DNA of 52,049 nt from Clostridia bacterium (GTDB lineage Bacteria; Bacillota_A; Clostridia; UBA1381). Made by a program: the position numbers and the translations under genes. Positions 42,206 through 50,099 of this stretch are shown piece by piece. The stretch spans positions 1 through 52,049 of the forward strand of contig JAFSSG010000008.1 in the NCBI GenBank assembly GCA_017451145.1. The letters run 5' to 3'. Numbering within the stretch: the first letter of the stretch is position 1; every line of letters begins with the position of its first letter. The notes beneath the pieces are model-generated. The model searched no databases. It was given only the letters and a program-made list of their open reading frames with translations, and had not been told where the DNA came from.

Positions 42206-43525
42206 TCAAATACTGTTAATATCCTTTGTAATTGCGTCAATATCTGCCTTTAAGCTACTGTCGCTGTTTAAAGACATCATAATTTTATCCACACCGTACA
42301 TAACGGTTGTTCTGTCACGGTTTCCTAAAGCTCTTGCAATCATGGAAAAATTCATATCGGTCAGAGTTTTGCAAAGGTACATTGCGATTTGTCTTGCAAA
42401 AGCTATATTTTTTTGCTTTAATTTACCTAAAATTTCCTCTTCCGAAATATTATAATATGCACAAACACAGTCGATTATCTTTTGCGGAGTTATTTTTATA
42501 ATGCCGTCGTCTGGAATAATCGATTTTATAACCGATTCTGCAAGTTCTTTTGTGATTTCGGTATTTTTCATTCCTGCATAAGAAATAATTTTAAGTAAAG
42601 CTCCCTCTAATTCACGGACATTTGAATCGATTCTTTCCGCAATATATGATAAAACCTCTTCATTTATATAAACATTTCTGCTTTCTGATTTCTTTTTTAA
42701 AATTGCAACTCTTGTTTCATAGTCAGGCTTTATAATGTCAATACTGAGTCCCCATTCAAAACGTGTTTTAAGCCGTAAATCAAGTGTTGCAAGTTCGCGT
42801 GGCATACGGTCGCTTGTTAAAACGATTTGCTTATTATTCTGATGAAGCTCGTTAAATGTATGGAAAAATTCCTCTTGCACACCTTGTTTATTCTCAATAA
42901 ACTGAATATCGTCAATCAAAAGTACATCTACGTTTCTGTAAAGCTGACGGAATGAACCCATATCTTTAACATGAAGCGATTCGATCATATCATTTGTAAA
43001 TTTTTCGCTCGTTACATAAACTACTTTCTTTTCAGGATGCTGTTTTACTATTTCATTTCCAATCGCCTGCATAAGATGCGTTTTTCCAAGTCCTGAATCT
43101 CCGTATAGAAATAAGGGGTTATTCATTTCCTGACCGGGATTTTTTGCGGTACTCATTGCAATAGCGGTTGCAAATTCATTTGATGAGCCGACAATAAAGT
43201 TATCAAAAGTATATTTAGGATTTAAATTCGTTTTTGAATTATTTTTAGGCAGCTCCTTTTTAGGTTCTTTATCATATTCATCCTTTAATACAAGTAAAAA
43301 TGTAACTTTTCTTGCCGTAATTTTAGAAAGTGCATTTTCTATCATATCACGGTATCTTATTTCAACCATAGATTTGCATATAAGATTAGAAACAGCTCCG
43401 GTAAAAATTTCACCGTCAAAGGAAACGGGAACGATATCTTTTATATATGTATTAAAGCCTACAACGGAATTTATATCCTTTCTTATGTATGATAAAGCAG
43501 CCGACCAGATTTGCTTATTATCCAT
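42206..43525 (-). CDS. dnaA: Chromosomal replication initiator DnaA
   Basis: 439 residues: domain I (1-80), linker, AAA+ domain III with Walker A GDSGLGKTHLMQAI and Walker B VLLIDDIQFI, and DNA-binding domain IV. In the recognition helix the family DHTTV reads DRTTV: Arg405 replaces the usual His (codon AGA at 42311-42313). GGGGGAT lies before the start. Unlike typical Firmicutes, recF and gyrB do not follow dnaN. The region upstream of dnaA (43526-43622) lacks clear DnaA boxes. Confidence 0.97.
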   Translation of the reverse strand: MDNKQIWSAALSYIRKDINSVVGFNTYIKDIVPVSFDGEIFTGAVSNLICKSMVEIRYRDMIENALSKITARKVTFLLVLKDEYDKEPKKELPKNNSKTNLNPKYTFDNFIVGSSNEFATAIAMSTAKNPGQEMNNPLFLYGDSGLGKTHLMQAIGNEIVKQHPEKKVVYVTSEKFTNDMIESLHVKDMGSFRQLYRNVDVLLIDDIQFIENKQGVQEEFFHTFNELHQNNKQIVLTSDRMPRELATLDLRLKTRFEWGLSIDIIKPDYETRVAILKKKSESRNVYINEEVLSYIAERIDSNVRELEGALLKIISYAGMKNTEITKELAESVIKSIIPDDGIIKITPQKIIDCVCAYYNISEEEILGKLKQKNIAFARQIAMYLCKTLTDMNFSMIARALGNRDRTTVMYGVDKIMMSLNSDSSLKADIDAITKDINSI

Positions 43526-43622
43526 TTTTATCCCCCTATCGAAAAATATCCTCTCTTATAATAACAGAAAAAATGATATTTTACAATAAAAAAAGAAATT
43601 TTTTTTAAACAAAAATAAGAGT

Positions 43623-43651
43623 TTGACAAAAAATAAAATAATGTATATAAT
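43623..43651 (+). promoter_or_regulatory. Promoter of the ArsR/SmtB gene
   Basis: TTGACA (43623-43628), 17 bases, TATAAT (43646-43651), 25 bases before the start codon. Its closeness to the start suits autorepression. Confidence 0.8.
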
Positions 43652-43676
43652 TAAAGGGATAAAAGAGGTGAGAATA

Positions 43677-44018
43677 ATGAAGTGTGAATACTGCAAATAT
43701 AATACCGAAATCGTAGATAGACTTAAAAATGAAGAACCGCCCGAAGAGGTTATAACTAAATTAACGGAAGTTTTTAAAGTTTTCGGTGACGGAACAAGAA
43801 TAAAAATATTGTGGAATTTATTTGATAATGAAATTTGTGTCGCAGAGCTTTCCGATAGGATAAAAATGAGCCAATCGGCAGTAAGCCACCAATTACGTAT
43901 TTTAAAACAGGCACGGCTTATCAAAGCGCGTCGTGACGGTAAAAACACTTTCTATTCTCTCGATGATGAACACGTAAAGCGTATAGTGGAGCAGGTAATG
44001 ATTCACATAACAGAGTAG
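43677..44018 (+). CDS. ArsR/SmtB-family metal-sensing repressor, probable zinc type
   Basis: 113 residues. The winged helix is centred on CVAELSDRIKMSQSAVSHQL. The C-terminal helix carries Asp97, His99, His110 and Glu113 (DxH-x10-HxxE), the alpha-5 Zn/Co site of SmtB/CzrA. An N-terminal CEYC resembles the extra cysteine site of CadC-like members. GAGGTG precedes the ATG at 43677; the longer frame from 43623 runs through the promoter and is not the start. No metal exporter gene is adjacent; the next gene is convergent hslO. Confidence 0.88.
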   Translation: MKCEYCKYNTEIVDRLKNEEPPEEVITKLTEVFKVFGDGTRIKILWNLFDNEICVAELSDRIKMSQSAVSHQLRILKQARLIKARRDGKNTFYSLDDEHVKRIVEQVMIHITE

Positions 44019-44019
44019 C

Positions 44020-44045
44020 AAAAAGACGGCAAAGCCGTCTTTTTA
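44020..44045. terminator. Bidirectional terminator between the ArsR gene and hslO
   Basis: AAAAAGACGGC-AAA-GCCGTCTTTTT. Confidence 0.85.
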
Positions 44046-44924
44046 TCTTGCCAATTCATACATTTTTAAAAGCTCGTCCTTTTGGAAGGTGTAACTGCTG
44101 TTACAAAACTGACATTCAACGACGCATTTTCCGTCTTCTTCGATTATCCGTTTTAATTCTTCCTTACCTATAGAAATAACGGCGTTTCTCATACGCCTCT
44201 CGGAGCATTTGCATTTATATATGGGCGTTACCGTTTCATTATTTACCAGCATATCAAAACCGTCTGTTAAGTAAAAAAGTATTTCCTGAGCCGTCATTTC
44301 CTTTTCAAGCATTTCTGTTATTGACGGCGAATTACGCACCTTTTCTTCTATTATTTCAGCGGTTTTTTCGGTTGCGTCGGGCATAAGCTGTATCATATAT
44401 CCCCCTGCAGTTTTAACAGAGCAATCGGTATCCACTAAAACTCCCAGACCTATCGCTGTCGGAATTTGGTCGCTTTTTGCAAAATAGTAGGTCATATCCT
44501 CTGCTATTTCGCCTGTGACAATAGGTACACGCCCCGAATAAGGCTCTTTCATTCCCAAATCATAAATGACGGCAAGGTCGCCTTTTCCAACAGCTTTTCC
44601 GACTGCAAGTTTTCCGTTTTTGTTTAAAGGCAAATCGGCAAAAGGATTTACCGCATATCCGCGAACCTGTGACTGATTGTCCGAAACGGCGACAATATTC
44701 CCGAGCGGTCCGTCGCCTCTGAATTGGATTGTTACTGAGTCTGCGTCATTTTTGAGATTTTGCCCCATAATAGCGGCGATCGTAAGAGTTCTGCCGAGAG
44801 CTGCCGTTGCTATGGGGAAGCTTTTATGTATTTTCCGTGCGTCTTCTACCAAGTCTTTTGTTATCGCAACAAAAATTTTAATTGTCCCGTCCATGCTCAC
44901 GCCACGGACTAAAATATCTGCCAT
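44043..44924 (-). CDS. hslO: Redox-regulated chaperone Hsp33
   Basis: 293 residues. The C-terminal zinc redox switch has CKCS and CQFC (CxC plus CxxC), and the N-terminal core starts ILVRGVSMDGTIKIFVAITKD. It holds unfolding proteins under oxidative stress. The longer frame to 44999 is rejected: GGGAGG precedes 44924 by 6-7 bases and gives the usual N-terminus. It follows cdaR by 76 bases on the same strand. Confidence 0.95.
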   Translation of the reverse strand: MADILVRGVSMDGTIKIFVAITKDLVEDARKIHKSFPIATAALGRTLTIAAIMGQNLKNDADSVTIQFRGDGPLGNIVAVSDNQSQVRGYAVNPFADLPLNKNGKLAVGKAVGKGDLAVIYDLGMKEPYSGRVPIVTGEIAEDMTYYFAKSDQIPTAIGLGVLVDTDCSVKTAGGYMIQLMPDATEKTAEIIEEKVRNSPSITEMLEKEMTAQEILFYLTDGFDMLVNNETVTPIYKCKCSERRMRNAVISIGKEELKRIIEEDGKCVVECQFCNSSYTFQKDELLKMYELAR

Positions 44925-45000
44925 TTTTCCTCCCATAGCCTTTCTGCCCACAAAAAGCATTTTTTCCTTATCCGTGGGCAAGATAATGGAAAAAGTCACA

Positions 45001-46179
45001 TTATTCTCCCTGTGTCAGCTTTACTGTTACACTGTATTTTCCGACTATATCGGCGTCGCCGTCTGTTTCAAAATTTACCGGCAAAACCTGTTCTTCTTCG
45101 GTCATATCGGATAGGTCAACGGTTGCCGTTATATCAATTTTTGTTTCCGCCGTTCTCACAAAAACGGTCTGCTCATTTGGTACGATTTCGGCAGAAACAC
45201 CGCTTGGTACATTTATCGGCTCAACAGATACGGTAAATTCCTTTGTTTCCTTCGGCACAATTTCACCGCTTAGCGTTATTCTTCTGCTTTCCTCCGGCAC
45301 ATATACTCCGTCAGGAATAATAAGTATTGCATCATAGCTGTTTTTACCTTGCTGTGAGGTTATGACTGCCTCGATATGATTTGCCGAAACACCGTCGTCA
45401 AATCCGACATCTACCGTTCCTGCACTTATATTTTTTACCGAAAAGCCGTAGTTTTTCCGTTTTTCGCTGTCTAAAACAACTTTTATTGGGAGAGTTACCT
45501 TTTCGTAAACCTTATTTTCCACTAAAATTGTCTGGCTGCTCTTATGTGTTATGTTTTTATCGGACAGGAGCTCGTCATTTTCGTTATAAAAGTCGTAAAT
45601 GCAGTTCTGTTCGCTTGTTTTTGTTATTTTTGAAATATCTACAACCGCTTTCGCATACGAAATCTTATATAAATCGCTCTCCGCTCCCGTTACGGTTATT
45701 GTTTCCGTTTTGCATACGGAATTTACAAGAATACCGCTGTTTTTGTCACGGTTTACTGTTTCTATATGTACGGGAATGTCACGGGAAACAACGCTTTCGG
45801 TATCAACCGTGATTTCCCTGACCTTGACCTTTTCAAGAATCACCTTGCCGGACGGGTAAGAATATGAAACCGCTACGGTATTTTCTCCCGCCTGTTTTAT
45901 TGAGGACACGTCTATTTCGGCTGAGATTTCGCCAAGTGCGGAAATAACGTTACTTCTGCTGCCGCGGATAACTACATTTATAGACGGGAATTTATCCTTA
46001 TTAACTATGGCAAAGCCGTTTGAATTTAATGTATTTTCACCCTTTACCGTGATGTCTAATCCGACCACCTGCTGACTTATCACAGGGTCCTCCGTATAGG
46101 TTATGGCAAACCAAAGAATTACCGCAATAAATGCAGACAAAATTTTAAGAAAGGTTTTGCTGGTTCTTATATTTTTCAT
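45001..46179 (-). CDS. cdaR: CdaA regulatory protein with YbbR repeats
   Basis: 392 residues: one N-terminal hydrophobic anchor (about 12-27), then about four extracellular YbbR repeats. It modulates the diadenylate cyclase encoded upstream. ATGA overlap with cdaA supports co-translation; GGAGGG precedes the start. The usual third gene glmM is not here; hslO follows. Confidence 0.93.
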   Translation of the reverse strand: MKNIRTSKTFLKILSAFIAVILWFAITYTEDPVISQQVVGLDITVKGENTLNSNGFAIVNKDKFPSINVVIRGSRSNVISALGEISAEIDVSSIKQAGENTVAVSYSYPSGKVILEKVKVREITVDTESVVSRDIPVHIETVNRDKNSGILVNSVCKTETITVTGAESDLYKISYAKAVVDISKITKTSEQNCIYDFYNENDELLSDKNITHKSSQTILVENKVYEKVTLPIKVVLDSEKRKNYGFSVKNISAGTVDVGFDDGVSANHIEAVITSQQGKNSYDAILIIPDGVYVPEESRRITLSGEIVPKETKEFTVSVEPINVPSGVSAEIVPNEQTVFVRTAETKIDITATVDLSDMTEEEQVLPVNFETDGDADIVGKYSVTVKLTQGE

Positions 46180-47000
46180 CTTTCAACCCTCCAAAATCTG
46201 CTCTTTTGCGACTCTTGCGAGAATGCTTTTCGGAGTGCCGCAAAGAGCGAGTCCTTTGTAAGATTTCGGGTAAGTCTGCCGTTTGCCGCTATTGAGATTT
46301 TGCCCGTTTCCTCGCTGACTACAACAACAAGGGCATCTGACGCCTCTGATATGCCTAAAGCGGCACGGTGTCTTGTTCCAAGCTCACGGGAGAGGTTTTC
46401 GTTTGACGTAAGGGGCAAAAGGCAACCCGCCGTATGTACCCTGTCGCCGCGGATTATAACGGCACCGTCATGCAAAGGGGTATTTGGAACAAAAATATTT
46501 TCAAGCAGTGCAGAGCTTACCTCCGCATCAATAAGCGTCCCTGTTCCTATAACATCGCCCAGCTTTGTTTCACGCTCGATTACGATTAAAGCTCCCGTTT
46601 TTGTCCGCGAAAGATTATCCGACGCTTTAACTATTTCGCCTATCGCAAAATCCTGCACATCGGAGGAGGAAGACGAAAGATTTATAAGACGACCTACTCT
46701 TGACCGTCCCATTTTTTCCAAAATGCTTCTGAGCTCGGGCTGGAAAATGACAACTATTGCGAACATTCCTACCTGCATGGCACTTCTTAGCAGATAATTA
46801 AGGGTGTTAAGATGTAGCCATGAGCTTATTTCCAAAATCGCAAACAAAATCAAAACGCCTTTTAAAAGCTGCATTGCCCGTGTTTCTTTTATCAGCTTCA
46901 GCATTTGATAAACGATTACGGCAATAAGTAAAATATCGATAAGGTCGGTAATTTTCAAAACCTGAAAAAAACTTTTAATATAGATTAACGCCGACGCCAT
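46176..47000 (-). CDS. cdaA: Diadenylate cyclase CdaA
   Basis: 274 residues. Three N-terminal transmembrane helices and a coiled segment precede the DAC domain with DGA (178-180) in LHDGAVII and RHR (210-212) in GTRHRAALG. It makes cyclic di-AMP, which controls potassium and cell-wall homeostasis. The start at 47000 has GGGAGGG upstream; the longer in-frame start at 47015 is not needed. Confidence 0.97.
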   Translation of the reverse strand: MASALIYIKSFFQVLKITDLIDILLIAVIVYQMLKLIKETRAMQLLKGVLILFAILEISSWLHLNTLNYLLRSAMQVGMFAIVVIFQPELRSILEKMGRSRVGRLINLSSSSSDVQDFAIGEIVKASDNLSRTKTGALIVIERETKLGDVIGTGTLIDAEVSSALLENIFVPNTPLHDGAVIIRGDRVHTAGCLLPLTSNENLSRELGTRHRAALGISEASDALVVVVSEETGKISIAANGRLTRNLTKDSLFAALRKAFSQESQKSRFWRVER

Positions 47001-47097
47001 TTTAGTCCCTCCCAACTTATGATAATCCCATTATACAATATTTTACGGAAAATTACCATACATTTTCGGGATTTTTTCCTATTTATAATAAAAAAAT

Positions 47098-47134
47098 AAC
47101 CGCACCTTAAGGTTTTGCCCCTAAAGTGCGGTTA
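47098..47134 (-). terminator. Terminator of the HtrA gene
   Basis: On the minus strand AACCGCAC...GTGCGGTT forms the stem (with CCTTA/TAAGG inside), followed by ATTTTTTTATT. It lies before cdaA. Confidence 0.8.
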
Positions 47135-47146
47135 AAATATACGTTT

Positions 47147-48343
47147 TTATTTCTTTGGTTTGTCCTCATAAAGCTGTACTTTTATGTCGGTCAATTCGCC
47201 GTTTCTTATGACTGTCAGGGTTATATAGTCACCGGGCTTTTTGGTATCTCTTATTTCGTTAAGACCTTCGCTGGTGTTTACTGCCTTTCCGTCAGCCTTT
47301 ACGATAAGGTCGCCCTCTTTTATACCTGCCTTTTCCGCTCCGCTGCCTTCTACTACCGAATAAACGGTAAGACCGTTTCGTGACTCGGTTATAGTTATGC
47401 CGATCAAGCTTCTGCCGGAAACATAACCGCTGTTCATAAGGTCGTCGATTATAGGCTTTGCTTCGGAAATAGCGATTGCAAAGCCTATGCCTTCAACGCC
47501 CGTTTCCGACATCTTTATCGAGTTTATGCCGATTACTTCGCCGTATTTATTTACCAACGCACCGCCGGAATTGCCGGGGTTTATTGCGGCGTCGGTCTGC
47601 AAAAGATTGTAGCTTCTGTTATCAACCGTCATTTTGCGGTTTACGGCACTTATAACGCCTGATGTTACCGTTCCGGCAAGTTCTTGGCCCAACGGATTTC
47701 CTATTGCAACCGCAAGGTCGCCGACTTCAACCTGACTCGAATCGCCCAAAGTTGCAGCAGTAAGCCCTGTCGCATTTATTTTAAGAACGGCAAGGTCGGA
47801 TTTTGAATCCGAGCCGACAACCGTTGCAACATATTCGTCGCCCGTGTTTAAAATGATAGTAATTTCGGTTGCCTCAGCTATAACGTGCTGATTGGTTACG
47901 ATATAACCGTCTTCGCTTATTATTATTCCTGAGCCTGAGCCTTGTTTTACAAGCTCGTCGCTGCTCTGGTAATAGTAGTATCTTCCGCTGAATGGGTCAT
48001 AATAACGCTGTGGCTGAATTTTTGCCTTGTTTATTACACCTACGCAAGACGGACCGACAAGCTTTGCTATCTCTGTAACAGAAAGAGCCTTTTTTCCGTC
48101 GGTAAAGAGAACGGTACTTGCTCCTCCGCTTATCTCATTTTGCGGTGTGTTATAGGAAACACTTTGCGTTTTTACAATCGGTTTCAGCCAAAAGTATCCG
48201 CCTATGCCTACCGCTCCTGCCGTTATGGCACTTGCCAAAAATGCGGTCAAAAGAAACGGTGCGAGTTTTCTGAATCTGTGTTTTTTGATTTTCGGACGGT
48301 ATGCTATAAGCTCCGTCGAATCTGCATAAGGATATTTTTTCAT
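47147..48343 (-). CDS. HtrA/DegP-like membrane-anchored serine protease
   Basis: 398 residues: a cytosolic 25-residue start, one transmembrane segment (about 28-53), a trypsin-like domain with His153 (TNQHVIAEA), Asp183 (KSDLAVL) and Ser259 (NPGNSGGAL), then one PDZ domain (from about 300). Envelope quality control is the likely role. I choose the ATG at 48343, which lies nine bases after AGGAA; the GTG at 48352 is too near that site. Confidence 0.95.
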   Translation of the reverse strand: MKKYPYADSTELIAYRPKIKKHRFRKLAPFLLTAFLASAITAGAVGIGGYFWLKPIVKTQSVSYNTPQNEISGGASTVLFTDGKKALSVTEIAKLVGPSCVGVINKAKIQPQRYYDPFSGRYYYYQSSDELVKQGSGSGIIISEDGYIVTNQHVIAEATEITIILNTGDEYVATVVGSDSKSDLAVLKINATGLTAATLGDSSQVEVGDLAVAIGNPLGQELAGTVTSGVISAVNRKMTVDNRSYNLLQTDAAINPGNSGGALVNKYGEVIGINSIKMSETGVEGIGFAIAISEAKPIIDDLMNSGYVSGRSLIGITITESRNGLTVYSVVEGSGAEKAGIKEGDLIVKADGKAVNTSEGLNEIRDTKKPGDYITLTVIRNGELTDIKVQLYEDKPKK

Positions 48344-48475
48344 TTTCTTCACTTCCTGTTATGTAATAGTTTTTCGTTTTTCGGTTGTTATATGTATCAT
48401 AACACATGCTTTTTACGATAGTATGAATAAAAAATTAAACTTTTTCATAAAAAATATGAAATTTTTGTTAACAGA

Positions 48476-48503
48476 TTGACATTTTTGGCAAAAATATTAT
48501 AAT
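48476..48503 (+). promoter_or_regulatory. Promoter of the XRE regulator gene
   Basis: TTGACA (48476-48481), 16 bases, TATAAT (48498-48503), 30 bases before the start codon. Confidence 0.75.
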
Positions 48504-48533
48504 TTATTTGAGTTAAACTTGGAGGGTGGAAAA

Positions 48534-48842
48534 ATGGATTTGTCAGAAAAACTCAAAAGTGCAAGAATATCAAGAAAAATTTCACAGCAAACCTTGGCAG
48601 ATGCAATGGGTGTTTCGCGAACGACGGTATCGGCATGGGAAAACGGGGAAACTGTCCCGCCCGTACAGTATTTGCGTAAATATCAGGAGCTTTTTTCATT
48701 CAAAAAGGGCTATTTCGACGAGGAAAAACAGACCGAAAAAAGCACAGAAAATCTGGTTTTTGACACATCTTTACTTGACAAGGACGAAATAAACGCCCTT
48801 GAAGAGTTTTATAAATCGATTATTTCGCAAAAGAATATTTAA
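48534..48842 (+). CDS. XRE-family HTH regulator
   Basis: 102 residues. An N-terminal Cro/C1 HTH (LSEKLKSARISRKISQQTLA, VSRTTVSAWENG) is followed by an acidic C-terminal segment of unknown role. The target is unknown. GGAGGG precedes the ATG at 48534. It lies between divergent htrA and the rpsF operon; an rpsF-side promoter lies just after its stop. Confidence 0.85.
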   Translation: MDLSEKLKSARISRKISQQTLADAMGVSRTTVSAWENGETVPPVQYLRKYQELFSFKKGYFDEEKQTEKSTENLVFDTSLLDKDEINALEEFYKSIISQKNI

Positions 48843-48890
48843 AAAAGCCTTGACACCAAAAATCTTTTGGTATATAATGTTAAGGCTTTT
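48841..48890 (+). terminator. Terminator-like stem of the XRE gene enclosing the rpsF promoter
   Basis: AAAAAGCCTT near 48842-48851 can pair with AAGGCTTTTT (48882-48891), with inner stem ACCAAAA/TTTTGGT. The rpsF -35 and -10 lie inside this structure. Confidence 0.5.
48850..48878 (+). promoter_or_regulatory. Promoter of rpsF-ssb-rpsR
   Basis: TTGACA (48850-48855), 17 bases, TATAAT (48873-48878), a consensus sigma-A promoter. Confidence 0.85.
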
Positions 48891-48899
48891 TATAAGCAA

Positions 48900-48954
48900 T
48901 ATCCTTGCCCAAGAGGATTCATCTTGGGACATAAGTCCATAAGGAGGTGCGAAA
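48900..48954 (+). promoter_or_regulatory. Candidate structured leader of rpsF
   Basis: CCCAAGA and TCTTGGG form a hairpin; GGAC-ATAA-GTCC can form a competing one; CCTT can pair with AAGG of the ribosome binding site AAGGAGG. The layout suggests autoregulation by S6:S18 as in the known rpsF leader, but I do not recognise the exact known motif. Confidence 0.4.
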
Positions 48955-49254
48955 ATGGCTGAAAAATTAACTTACAGCTATGAAACAATTTTTATCGTTG
49001 ACGCAAGTCTGGAAGAGGACGCCGTTAAAGCTCTTGTAGAAAAGTTTACAGGATTGATTTCTAAAAACGGTGCCGATGTTCAGATAGACGAATGGGGTAA
49101 GAGAAGACTCGCTTACGAAATCAATGATAAAACCGAGGGATACTATGTTTTAGTTGATTTTACCTCGGACGGAGATTTTCCGAAAGAGCTTGACAGACAG
49201 TACAGAATTACAGACGGAATCCTTCGTACAATCATTATCCGTAAAGACAGTTAA
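48955..49254 (+). CDS. rpsF: 30S ribosomal protein S6
   Basis: 99 residues. YETIFIVDASL, the KNGADVQIDEWGKRRLAYEI segment and GYYVLVDF match S6. It opens the rpsF-ssb-rpsR operon; AAGGAGG precedes the start. Confidence 0.97.
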   Translation: MAEKLTYSYETIFIVDASLEEDAVKALVEKFTGLISKNGADVQIDEWGKRRLAYEINDKTEGYYVLVDFTSDGDFPKELDRQYRITDGILRTIIIRKDS

Positions 49255-49268
49255 CGAGGGGTAGTGTT

Positions 49269-49718
49269 ATGAACAAAGTAATTTTAATGGGCAGACTAAC
49301 CCGTGACCCCGAGATGCGTCAGACAGCGAACGGTATTGCGGTATGCAGTTTTTCTATCGCAGTAAATCGCCGTTTCGCAAAGGACGGACAGCAAAATGCC
49401 GACTTTATCAACTGTACGGCATGGCGTCAACAGGCAGAGTTTATCTGTAAATATTTCCATAAAGGCTCTATGATGGCACTTGTCGGAAGTTTGCAGTCGC
49501 GTTCTTGGGAAAACCAAGAGGGAAAGAGGCAGTATGCTACCGATGTCGTTGTAGATGAGGTGTATTTTACAGGCTCAAAGACAGAATCTCAAACAGGGGA
49601 TTCGGACAGCGGTTATAATATGTCCCAACCTATGCCTTCTGCCGATAATGCTTTCGGCGATATCGACAGCATGGGATTTCAGACAGTAGAGGGTTCTGAG
49701 GACGATTTACCGTTTTAA
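49269..49718 (+). CDS. ssb: Single-stranded DNA-binding protein
   Basis: 149 residues. An N-terminal OB fold (NKVILMGRLTRDPEMR, then DFINCTAWRQQAEFICKYF), a flexible acidic region, and the C-terminal tip EDDLPF that binds replication partners. It has the usual place between rpsF and rpsR. Confidence 0.97.
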   Translation: MNKVILMGRLTRDPEMRQTANGIAVCSFSIAVNRRFAKDGQQNADFINCTAWRQQAEFICKYFHKGSMMALVGSLQSRSWENQEGKRQYATDVVVDEVYFTGSKTESQTGDSDSGYNMSQPMPSADNAFGDIDSMGFQTVEGSEDDLPF

Positions 49719-49747
49719 ACGATAAAAATTGATAGGAGGAAAGTTTC

Positions 49748-49993
49748 ATGGAAGAAAAGAATGAAAGACCTTTCAAAGCAAGACGTGCTAAAAAGAAAGT
49801 ATGCGTTTTCTGCGTTGATAAGGTAGAAAATATCGACTATAAAGATACCGCAAAATTAAGAAGATATATAACCGAGCGTGGCAAGATCGTGCCAAGACGT
49901 ATGAGCGGTACTTGTGCGAAACATCAAAGACAGCTTACAACGGCAATTAAAAGAGCAAGACAAATTGCACTTTTGCCTTTCGTTGCTGAATAA
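49748..49993 (+). CDS. rpsR: 30S ribosomal protein S18
   Basis: 81 residues. [19 protein letters not shown] near the N-terminus, with two Cys (CVFC), then [24 protein letters not shown] (cited in part). The extra cysteines suggest the zinc-binding C+ form. GGAGGAAAG precedes the start. Confidence 0.96.
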   Translation: MEEKNERPFKARRAKKKVCVFCVDKVENIDYKDTAKLRRYITERGKIVPRRMSGTCAKHQRQLTTAIKRARQIALLPFVAE

Positions 49994-49996
49994 GAC

Positions 49997-50029
49997 AAAA
50001 AATACTGCATCTTTGCAGTATTTTTTTTG
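49997..50029 (+). terminator. Terminator after rpsR
   Basis: AATACTGCA-TCTT-TGCAGTATT with a long T-run. Confidence 0.9.
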
Positions 50030-50039
50030 TTAAATTCTA

Positions 50040-50068
50040 TTGACAAGCATTGCTTTTTAATGTACTGT
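50040..50068 (+). promoter_or_regulatory. Candidate promoter of the SLH protein
   Basis: TTGACA (50040-50045), 17 bases, TACTGT (50063-50068) preceded by TG; the -10 has two mismatches. Confidence 0.45.
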
Positions 50069-50099
50069 TTAATTAGAATATTGCTTGGGGGGAATTATT

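Noticed and set aside
43526..43622. Origin upstream of dnaA
   Set aside because: Only one TTATCCCCC-like sequence is present, which is also the dnaA ribosome binding region on the other strand; no box cluster.
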